Source: 40-80 sp964503665 (GTDB lineage Bacteria; Bacteroidota; Bacteroidia; Flavobacteriales_D; Crocinitomicaceae). Taken from it: a stretch of 38,128 bases of DNA. A program made the translations under genes and the position numbers. The stretch covers positions 1-38,128 of the forward strand of contig CAZDAR010000025.1 of the NCBI GenBank assembly GCA_964503665.1, written 5' to 3'. This document shows positions 18,901 through 26,000 of the stretch, piece by piece. Each line of letters begins with the position of its first letter. Within the stretch, counting starts at the first letter, position 1. The notes below the pieces were generated by a model. That model did no database searches. It saw only the letters and a list, made by a program, of their open reading frames with translations, and was not told where the DNA came from.

Positions 18901-20505
18901 GGAATATGGTAAAGCAGGCGAAACCGCATGATATGTTAGGTTTACTTCTCCATTTTCTCCATCATAACACGCTATATCTGTTTGTGTATGCGTTACTGAT
19001 AGTTTATTTGCAATCATCGTAAATGGATCCATCTTATAGGTAGAAAATCCTTGTAGTGCCCACGTGTTTTTATACCAATCGTATTTTATACTTCCAAGCG
19101 GAATAGAAGTAGACCATAGAGGGCCATATTCTAAATGTAATCCAGGGAATATAATGGCAGGAATAGTGAATGATGGAGTACAAATACGTTTATGACAAAC
19201 ACTTATAAAACCACATGGATAGGGTATTCTAATACAAATTTCAGGAATATGTATTTCAGGGATAACAGTTATTTTAGGGACATCTATACCAAAATGAAAT
19301 ACGGCTAAATTAAAATCAAAAGAAATGGAATCGTAAGTATGATTTGTAAATTGACCATCAATAGTATAGGTAGGAGTTATGTTTAGTTCTTCATAATAAC
19401 AGGGATACTTGTATTCGACCTTATTTCCCAGTTGCACATTTATAATAGAACTCGTCCCTGATTCTTTTAATACATTTGTAGGTGTATAAACGGTGTAGTC
19501 AACGGCAACAGGAAATTCAAATTTACCGTATACCTTGGGTTTAAAGTCAAAGCATTGTTTATTGTGAATGTTGGCTTCAAAATCGGCACCTAAGAGCGTC
19601 CACCAGACGTTTGCCCCCATGAAATCTTCTGATCCAGACATAAACTCCGCAAACGCACTTACATATGGAATGTTTAAACCAGCAATTAGTCCAAAAACAT
19701 CTAAATTCAAATTGACATAAACGCTATCTCCACAAGCACGTAAATTGTCCCCTGATAAATAGTCAGAGGTAACTACGTGTGGAACAGTTAGCATTCCACT
19801 TATCCCATACTCTCCCAAAGGATCATCTTCTAGGTCTTCTGTATAAAGAGGAAGTCCAGGGTAATGTTTTAGTGGAGCGCTACCATTAAATGAGAAAAAG
19901 TCAACACCATTGATGTTTGCAGTGAAAATGTTAATAGTGTTAAGTTGTGTATCAAAAAAAGGAATTACAGGAAATTGAGTACAACCAAATACACATATCT
20001 TAGCAGTTAATTCTGCCGCAAATTGGAAATATAAATCTAGTTTAGCCTCACCGACAGATGGATAATAGGACTTTAAAGCATTCCCGTTTTTAACCGTATA
20101 CTCTGTCTGAACAGTGACTAGATCGCCTTGATCATAAGTTAAGTCTTGAGGCATGGTAATGTCTACCTTAATAGGATAATCTACTTCAACCTCTCCAGAT
20201 GTAAAACCAGTAAGTGAAAACTTACTTCCTATCACACCTGAAAAAGACCCCCAGATAGCGGCGCCAAATGACATTCCAGCCCAAGATCCGATTCCACCAC
20301 TTCCAGAATTAAAAGATTGATTCCAAGGAACATTAAATAAATCAATTTCTGTATCTATTGAAAAAGCACTCCATGAAGGCCCCCACATATTTTGTTTTCC
20401 AGAAGCAAAAGGCACATCATAGTTCACTTGTTGAGTCTGCGAATAGAGTCCTCCATAAGTTACCATGAAAAGAAAAACAGTAAATAGTAGTTTTAGCGCT
20501 TTCAT
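15946..20505 (-). CDS. SprB-repeat adhesin with unique N-terminal region and type B T9SS domain (1519 aa)
   Basis: A secreted surface protein. The signal peptide is about residues 1-22. Residues 23 to about 500 form a region that I do not recognise: beta-rich, with repeated aromatic/proline strands and a cysteine cluster in IPEICIRIPYPCGFISVC and HKRICTPSF. Residues about 505-1425 are twelve SprB-type repeats (CYGxxTGxI...GGTxPYxYxWSNG). The C-terminal about 90 residues (NTITPNGDGYNDTWII, VKVFNKWGGLVYE, GVYYYIINL) are a type B gliding-motility CTD (TIGR04131, CHU_C). It is paralogous to the next gene in repeats and CTD, but only this one has the N-terminal region, which is therefore a good candidate for the binding or enzymatic head. 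It lies 6 bp after a small secreted protein gene and overlaps the next gene by ATGA. Confidence 0.92.
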   Translation of the reverse strand: MKALKLLFTVFLFMVTYGGLYSQTQQVNYDVPFASGKQNMWGPSWSAFSIDTEIDLFNVPWNQSFNSGSGGIGSWAGMSFGAAIWGSFSGVIGSKFSLTGFTSGEVEVDYPIKVDITMPQDLTYDQGDLVTVQTEYTVKNGNALKSYYPSVGEAKLDLYFQFAAELTAKICVFGCTQFPVIPFFDTQLNTINIFTANINGVDFFSFNGSAPLKHYPGLPLYTEDLEDDPLGEYGISGMLTVPHVVTSDYLSGDNLRACGDSVYVNLNLDVFGLIAGLNIPYVSAFAEFMSGSEDFMGANVWWTLLGADFEANIHNKQCFDFKPKVYGKFEFPVAVDYTVYTPTNVLKESGTSSIINVQLGNKVEYKYPCYYEELNITPTYTIDGQFTNHTYDSISFDFNLAVFHFGIDVPKITVIPEIHIPEICIRIPYPCGFISVCHKRICTPSFTIPAIIFPGLHLEYGPLWSTSIPLGSIKYDWYKNTWALQGFSTYKMDPFTMIANKLSVTHTQTDIACYDGENGEVNLTYHAVSPALPYSYLWTNGANTQNISGLRAGSYQAQVVDDNGCKLFTGAILKQPEQPITMSFSKIDKLCNAGVNNGVINVTTQGGTSPYTYNWNNGASTASVSNLDIGLYSVLITDNHGCLDSLFVTIEEPPVISQVGTIKDILCKNDASGGIQVFTTGGKMPHSYLWSNGQTTSAIDNVTAGAYTLTTTDANGCQDAVSYTVTEPTQGLQLTPIVTDVLCKGDLTGAINVTTTGGTAGYTYRWSNGNGIVMPNQTESISAISAGTYTLQATDFNGCSEQFTCTVSEPTDALSSTPTFQNINCFGEATGSINPNIAGGTTGYTYTWSNGSNDPILSNVVAGSYSLDIEDAKGCTATYNYELTQPQKALSLELTKKDVLCYGDNTGSITSKVDGGTKPYAYSWDNGFLTSDIQGVLAGSYSLTVTDDKGCVVTEMNQVTEPLAPLTASSIDTKVDCYGNETGEIALSVLGGTAPYSYIWSNGSSLILTQTTSTIIDLKNDTYDVEISDENGCKLFYSTIVEQPVAPLNITSSITSINCYGMATGAIDAFLSGGTTPYTYSWSNGSTLEDITNVVSGSYTITVTDKNNCVDSSVLYISQPAEPLIATLSPVAIKCKGGNEGEITSLVKGGTIPYTYLWSNGSTKTSLMGVSSGTYNLTVTDTKGCTSFTGTTVDEPTDSLKVDVIVNDVSCYGYRDGSIELTISGGTAPYGYNWGNQNEILLNHFSELIKDLNKGKYFIRVTDRNGCLNEQYIDVNQPTPINIQAVISDAICYGDSTGNINLSISGSTPNYSFLWDNGQTTEDAISIMAGSHKVTITDGNSCVYDTTFFVSQPNKIEAAYKIQELSCMDQADAEIGVVPYGGVKPYSYNWSNGDTTSVNKELTGGTYELVIQDAHNCTTTYSYIILESAERCVFIPNTITPNGDGYNDTWIIDNIELYPAASVKVFNKWGGLVYESKELYTPWNGEYNGNPLPSGVYYYIINLENSHSEEYTGTITIIR

Positions 20506-20511
20506 AGGATG

Positions 20512-21048
20512 TTATTTTGAGGGCGAAGGATGAAGAGTAATCGATTGAAAACTACTCATTATTGCGGGGTCCATTAACTCTTCTATCATCTTAGGATACG
20601 TGACATTTATCCAGAGCGTCTGATTTAAATCACCAGCGTAAACTATGTATCGTATAAAGTCGTTATCTTGTGTATTAAAAGAACATTTATAAATAATCCC
20701 TTTTGTTCCATCTGCCGTGATAAGGTTTTCTTCGGATAGTTTAGTTAATTGATTTTCATTGAAAAAATCATCTGTCATTCCTTGTTTAAGGATTAGATAA
20801 GAAGTGTTTTTGATCATCATCATCAATATGGCAGAACCTAAGCTAGGATGTATATATCCGTGAAATTGATCAGAGGAAATAAATCCTTCTGGAGGTGTTA
20901 TCATTGTTAAATCAGCGTCAACCTGTTCTGGAGTTTTGTAGGACTCAACATTTGAAATAGTGTCTTTTTTTATTTCATCTTTTACTTGTCCTAATAGTGT
21001 TGGCACCTGTATGAGCAAGAAAAATGTTATTACTAAAATAAATTTCAT
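20512..21048 (-). CDS. Small exported protein heading the SprB operon
   Basis: A 178-residue protein with a signal peptide (MKFILVITFFLLIQVPTLLGQ). The remainder contains MITPPEGFISS, a short hydrophobic SAILMMMIKN, a block IYKCSFNTQDNDFIRYIVYAG and VTYPKM near the end. The layout recalls small exported proteins of the PsbP-like type, in which a leading PPxGF motif precedes an alpha-beta domain; this likeness is from memory and weak. It is first in the operon, 6 bp ahead of the large SprB-repeat gene, so it is made with the secretion cargo and could be a periplasmic helper. Function unknown. Confidence 0.75.
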   Translation of the reverse strand: MKFILVITFFLLIQVPTLLGQVKDEIKKDTISNVESYKTPEQVDADLTMITPPEGFISSDQFHGYIHPSLGSAILMMMIKNTSYLILKQGMTDDFFNENQLTKLSEENLITADGTKGIIYKCSFNTQDNDFIRYIVYAGDLNQTLWINVTYPKMIEELMDPAIMSSFQSITLHPSPSK

Positions 21049-21092
21049 ATTAGCTTTATAAAATAATATATGTATATGTAGTGTACAGGCAA

Positions 21093-21100
21093 CGAAATTA
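21093..21100 (-). promoter_or_regulatory. Candidate -7 box of the SprB operon
   Basis: The minus strand reads TAATTTCG, seven of eight matches to TAnnTTTG, 44 bp upstream of the first ATG (21048). It is 32 nt downstream of the GTAACG direct-repeat site. A similar TAATTTTC box lies 31 nt downstream of the matching site before the giant adhesin gene, which is the main reason for listing it. Confidence 0.35.
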
Positions 21101-21132
21101 TTTTAAAATTCGATACTCTATTGTGGATATAC

Positions 21133-21149
21133 CGTTACAAAAACGTTAC
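21133..21149 (-). promoter_or_regulatory. Direct-repeat operator candidate GTAACG-N5-GTAACG
   Basis: On the minus strand, GTAACGTTTTTGTAACG: two identical 6-mers 11 bp apart, so on the same helical face. It ends 84 bp before the ATG of the operon's first gene. The site at 22966-22982 matches at 16 of 17 positions, in the same orientation relative to the gene it precedes. AraC-family proteins bind direct repeats of this kind, and one is encoded nearby. Confidence 0.5.
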
Positions 21150-21165
21150 ATGAGGCTAGCCATCC

Positions 21166-21843
21166 CTACCCTAATCTTTCATTGATCTCCTGAATAAATG
21201 CTTCTCTCGTTATTTCATCGTTTAATTGAAGTTTCTTTCTTAGTCGGTACCATGAGACTCTTAAGCTATCTGTAGAGATTGCTAAAATTTTCGCCATTTC
21301 CTTATGGGTATAACCTAAAAAGGTAAGTAGAATATAGCGTAAATCAGCTAAAGATAAATTTTCAAATTCTTCGTTTAGTTGATCCACAAATCCTGGATAA
21401 TTTTTTTGAAAAACACTCAAGAACTCTTCCCAATCATCTTCCGTCAATAGAATTATTTCTTTTAATTCTGTTATATTCGCTTTAACTTCTTCATTGTGCA
21501 ACTTTTGAAGTATTTTATCAATTTCATTTTCCTTTTCTATCAATTTGTGCAATAATAGTTGTTTTTCATCCTCTATTATTGCCAACATTTTTTCAATGTT
21601 CCGTATTTTAAATTCATAGATTGAGAATTTCTTTCGTACTAAAGAATAGAAGTAAATAAAAATACAAAGTATACTAATAAGAATGAATATATTTATGGCT
21701 TTATAATTATTGATTAAATAAATAAACTGAGAGTGAGCATTCATTTTTTTGTTTCCTTGTGATAAAAGTGGAGTAGCGTTTATAGTACAAAGAATAATTA
21801 AAGTAGTGAGTTTGGTTATCTGTTTAAGTATTTGGGAACGCAT
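21166..21843 (-). CDS. Membrane-anchored HTH regulator without TPR sensor
   Basis: A 225-residue protein with an N-terminal signal-like hydrophobic segment (about 12-29), a second membrane segment (INIFILISILCIFIYFYSLV, about 50-69), a charged coiled coil (about 75-125) and a C-terminal helix-turn-helix. The last part (DDWEEFLSVFQKNYPGF, LADLRYILLTFLGYTHKEMA, ILAISTDSLRVSWYRLRKKL) is the conserved tail of the Bacteroidota regulators that normally carry a periplasmic TPR array, one membrane helix, a coiled coil and a LuxR/sigma-4-like HTH. The TPR array is absent here, leaving only about 20 periplasmic residues. It probably controls transcription from the membrane; the signal is unknown. It lies between the SprB operon and the Crp-AraC regulator, all on the same strand, with separate spacers of about 100 bp. 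Confidence 0.8.
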   Translation of the reverse strand: MRSQILKQITKLTTLIILCTINATPLLSQGNKKMNAHSQFIYLINNYKAINIFILISILCIFIYFYSLVRKKFSIYEFKIRNIEKMLAIIEDEKQLLLHKLIEKENEIDKILQKLHNEEVKANITELKEIILLTEDDWEEFLSVFQKNYPGFVDQLNEEFENLSLADLRYILLTFLGYTHKEMAKILAISTDSLRVSWYRLRKKLQLNDEITREAFIQEINERLG

Positions 21844-21945
21844 TAATTCTTTTTGTTAGTTGCGAGTCAAAATAAGTAAAAGATAACAATATAGAGGGGT
21901 TTTAACGTGTCTCGTTTTTTTAAACTGGACACATTTAGGGACTGA

Positions 21946-22953
21946 TTAAAAATGGGACTCACTGTTGATTGCTTTAACCTTACTTGTGGTTTTAAGTACG
22001 TATTCAATTGGGGTCAACCCTGTTTCCTTTTTAAAAACTTTATAAAAAGTACTCCTAGATGGGAATCCTGCTTTTTGAGCTAACCCTTCAATGGTGTAAT
22101 CATGTAAGCTTTTTGATTCTTTTAGTATATCCTTAATGTAGTTGACTCTATAGCGATTAATGAGTATGTTAAAATTAATTTGATACGTTTGATTCAATAT
22201 GCTAGATAACTTATAACTTGGCATATCAACTAAGCAAGCTAAATCTTCAATCTTAATGTTATTATCTTTAAAAAGTTCTTTTTCATTAATTAGGTCATTT
22301 AATCGATTAAGAATTTTATCCCCTTCTTTGATTCTTTTTTCTTTCTCTTCCTCATTTTTTTTGATTCTTAGAAAGGTATCCGTATTCATTGATAGTAAAG
22401 CAGCTATATAATCGACCGATAATCTCTTGAACATGGAAGGTCTTGTTCGTTTAAAATAAAGATAACGTTCTCTTGCGTTTCCAACCCTTATAAGATACGC
22501 TCTTTCTTCTGCATCTTTATAATACTGTTCAAACATTACTCTGAAAATATAGTTTAAACTAAAAGATGTTTTTAGTAAGTTTTCTATTACATCCATGTTT
22601 ACTCCAATTAGATAAGAGTCTTCTATTGCGACAATCCCTTCTTTCGCAATACTTTTTCCGTAAAGTCCCGAAATTGACCCTATGAATTCATTCTCGAAGG
22701 TAACATAAGTGACTATTCTTTTATCTTTTTCTGGGTAGTAAGACATTAACGCCCCCTTTCTGATAAAATATAAGTAAGGACAGACCTGATTTTCTTTACA
22801 CAAATTGTTATTTTCTTTTAATTTTATCGAAAAACAATGCTTATGTAAAGCTTTCTCTACATTAATGTCAATTGGGTAGATGTTAGACAAAAGCTTAATA
22901 ATATATGCTATGTCATGAGGGTTAACTTTATCGTTTATTGATGGACTATTCAT
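21946..22953 (-). CDS. Crp-like sensor fused to an AraC-type DNA-binding domain
   Basis: A 335-residue cytoplasmic transcription regulator. Residues about 25-130 form a cyclic-nucleotide-binding-type beta-roll (YLYFIRKGALMSYY, VTFENEFIGSISGLY). About 131-196 follow the Bacteroidota Crp/Fnr pattern, including the terminal helix-turn-helix text RLSVDYIAALLSMNTDTFLR. A charged linker (NEEEKEKRIKEGDK) leads to a complete AraC HTH at about 225-322 (IKIEDLACLVDMPSYKLSSI, IEGLAQKAGFPSRSTFYKVF, TGLTPIEYV). The usual family has one or the other DNA-binding unit; both appear here. ATG 22953 is chosen over a TTG at 22986 because the TTG lies upstream of the direct-repeat site, which would then sit inside the coding sequence. 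It is divergent from the giant adhesin gene and could read a small ligand. Confidence 0.85.
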   Translation of the reverse strand: MNSPSINDKVNPHDIAYIIKLLSNIYPIDINVEKALHKHCFSIKLKENNNLCKENQVCPYLYFIRKGALMSYYPEKDKRIVTYVTFENEFIGSISGLYGKSIAKEGIVAIEDSYLIGVNMDVIENLLKTSFSLNYIFRVMFEQYYKDAEERAYLIRVGNARERYLYFKRTRPSMFKRLSVDYIAALLSMNTDTFLRIKKNEEEKEKRIKEGDKILNRLNDLINEKELFKDNNIKIEDLACLVDMPSYKLSSILNQTYQINFNILINRYRVNYIKDILKESKSLHDYTIEGLAQKAGFPSRSTFYKVFKKETGLTPIEYVLKTTSKVKAINSESHF

Positions 22954-22965
22954 GCTTAGATAATA

Positions 22966-22982
22966 GTAACGCTTTTGTAACG
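22966..22982 (+). promoter_or_regulatory. Direct-repeat operator candidate GTAACG-N5-GTAACG
   Basis: GTAACGCTTTTGTAACG, two 6-mers 11 bp apart, with a further ATAACG 21 bp after the second (22998-23003). It ends 78 bp before the ATG of the giant adhesin gene (+) and lies 13-29 bp upstream of the ATG of the Crp-AraC regulator (-). It is near-identical to the site before the SprB operon. Confidence 0.5.
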
Positions 22983-23013
22983 CCAAGGGAATTAATCATA
23001 ACGTTCATTTCTA

Positions 23014-23021
23014 TAATTTTC
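23014..23021 (+). promoter_or_regulatory. Candidate -7 box of the giant adhesin gene
   Basis: TAATTTTC, seven of eight matches to TAnnTTTG, 31 nt after the direct-repeat site and 39 bp before ATG 23061. The same arrangement precedes the SprB operon; the box alone would not be convincing. Confidence 0.35.
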
Positions 23022-23060
23022 GAAGTTAAATAATTTTTTTAAATTAAATAGCTTTATTAT

Positions 23061-26000
23061 ATGATGAGAAGAAAAGTTCAATTCTTACTATTGTTTTTAT
23101 TAGTTACTTTTTCAGCTTATTCGGCTGATTTTTATTGGGTTGGAGGAAGTGGCGGGTGGTCAGATGGCAGTCATTGGTCAGCTACAACAGGAGGTGCAGC
23201 TGGAGGTACAATTCCAGGAGCAGGGGACGATGTCTATATTGATATTAACTCTAGCGCACTGGCTTTTACATTAACAATAGATATTGACATTACCGTAAAT
23301 AATATTGTTATTCAAACTGACTCTGTAACAATGACTGGGACAAGTAAGATTACTACGTGTAATAATTTTTCAATGATTTCAACAGGAAACCTTACTTTGA
23401 TCAATTGTACCGTTAATTTATTAGGAGATAGCTGGGACATTCAAAATAATCCAACTCTTTTATTTACAAATACACCTATAAACATTCAGAACGCAACAAC
23501 GTTTTCGTTTAATGGTAATGGAAAAGTATACAATGATATTACATCACAAGCGGCAACTCTAACAATTAATGGAGGAAATACCTTTGCAATCTTAAAATTA
23601 GCGCCGTCCTCGTTATTAGAAATTGATAATGGAACTACATTAATAATTGATTCACTAGCTACCACAGGAGATTGCAGCAATTTCACGACCATTCAAACTA
23701 CAGATCTTTTAGGAGGCAAAGCAAACATTCAGAAAACAGGCTATCAAAAATTAATTGCTGCTAATTTAGTCATTGATAATATTGACGCTCTTACGACTGG
23801 AGGGTTTTCGTATTTATTAAGTAAATCAGCTATTAACAGAGCAATAGGATGGCAATATTCAGGGCAAAAGTATTATTGGATTGCGGATCAAGGAAATTGG
23901 TCCGATTTAAATCATTGGTCACTAACTTCTGGAGGAATTCCAGCTACCTGTTTACCTGCTTATGGGGACAGTGTGATTTTTGATAATAATTCATTTACAA
24001 TTCTTGATCAAAAAGTAACAGTAGATGTAGATGCATATTTCTCTTACATGGAATGGACAAATGTAGCGTATGCCCCTATTTGGAACATGGAAGCTTCTAC
24101 TTATAGCAATGGCGATATTATTTTAAACTCCAGTTTAACTATTACACGAGATGATATATCTCGTTCAATTGAAATTACTGGACCTGCATCTCTAAACTCA
24201 ATGGGAGCTTTATTGGATTGTAATCTTTCGATTAATACAGAAAATTCCTCAGACAACTTCTTATTAGGTCATTCCCTTACCACGTCAGACTCGGCTGGAA
24301 TCTTTATTTCTAATGGTGTTTTTAGTCTGAATAATTACAATTTGACAAGTGACTATATTATTGTTTCACCTGCTCCAGGAACTACTAAGACATTTGACCT
24401 CACCTCTTCTTCAGTAACACTATCAGCTGGATTTGACTCTAAGGATGCTACTAATTTCACTTTTCTAGCAGGTACTTCTAACTTATTTATTGGAGATACG
24501 GTATATGATTCACTTCCAAAATCTAACTATCTCATTACTTCAGGGTTGAACTTTAATACGGTAACCTTGGACTTTAGAGAAAATAATAATATACAACGAT
24601 TAGCAGGGAACAATACATTTAATGAATTGAATATCCAAGCAGATAGCTATATTACAATAGACTCAACCGTCACACAAACAATCAATAATAAGTTAGCCAT
24701 TAATGGTACTTGTAAAGATTCTGTTTTCATAGTATCATCATCAAGTACATTAGCATCTAACTTTAATTTGGATGCTTCATCAGTAGCAGATGTGTTTTGT
24801 GTTAACCTTAATAATATTACCGCAACAGGATCCTTACCAACAGCCTACTTCTCAGAAGCAACTGGAACATACACCGGATGGACTTTGAGTGCAACTCCTG
24901 CTTCAACATCTTCTTTTACTGTTTCAGGAGGATTTTGCTTGGGAGACACGACTATCTTTACAAATAATTCGACTGTATTTGGAGGTGACCCAAATGACTT
25001 ACTTTCTAGATGGTATTTTGAAGATGAATCCACTGGATATTATGAGTATTCGTCAGCGGTGGACTCTACATGGATAAGTTATGAAAGTGACACATCAAAA
25101 CACGTCTTCTTGAGTAGAGGTGATTTCAAAGTGTATTTAGAGGCGATTAATAACACTAACTTTTGTGTGAGTACAGACACTGTACTCGTACACATTAATG
25201 ACCCTAGCATTAACCTAACAACTTCCAAATTTAATCATATTATTTGTAAAAATGAAACTGTAACGTTTGAGGTAAGTAGTGACGCTCCTACTGCAAAGTT
25301 TCAGTTTTATCTTAATGGAATTCCTGTGTCTCCGTTATCATCCATTGATACTATTCTTACTATTAGCTCATTAAATGATAAAGACACTATTAGTGCTCTC
25401 AGTTTTGAAAATGGCTGTACCACAACTTCTCTCCCAAAAATAGGGTTTACAGTTCATTCTTTACCTGTCTTCTCTCTTACCACAAATCCTGTTGGTACGG
25501 TAATCTGCGTAAATGATAGCATTACCATAACGCCGACAGCAACAGACCCTACTTATCTATATCAATATTTAGTAAACGCTAATCCTGTATCGATAGGCGC
25601 TTCTTATACTAGCTCCTCTCTTCAAGATCAGGATGTTATAACAGTTGTTGCTAGAGATGGTAATAATTGTAGAGATACTTTGTTTAAAACATATACCGTT
25701 AATCCATTACCTTCTGCAAATTTAACTTCATCTATTGCTGCAAGTGTTATTTGTATGGGCGAGTCTGTAACCTTCACGGCAAGTAATGCTACTAAATATG
25801 AATTTTTTGTAGGGAGCGTTTCTCAAGGCGCTCCATCAGCTACAACTACCTTTACTACATCTTCCTTGAATAGCAATGATATAGTGACTGTTGTGGGATA
25901 TTCTTCAAATGGTTGTTCTCGTGTTTCTAATGATTCGTATAGCTATACTGTGAATCAACTGCCAAATGTATCTCTTCTCTCCTCCCAACCTTCCACAATT

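Noticed and set aside
12782..20505. The SprB-type repeats as DNA-level tandem repeats
   Set aside because: They are clear at the protein level but highly diverged in DNA, so they are old duplications and not a hypervariable array.
21946..22986. TTG at 22986 as start of the Crp-AraC regulator
   Set aside because: ATG 22953 gives a normal N-terminus and leaves the direct-repeat site outside the coding region.
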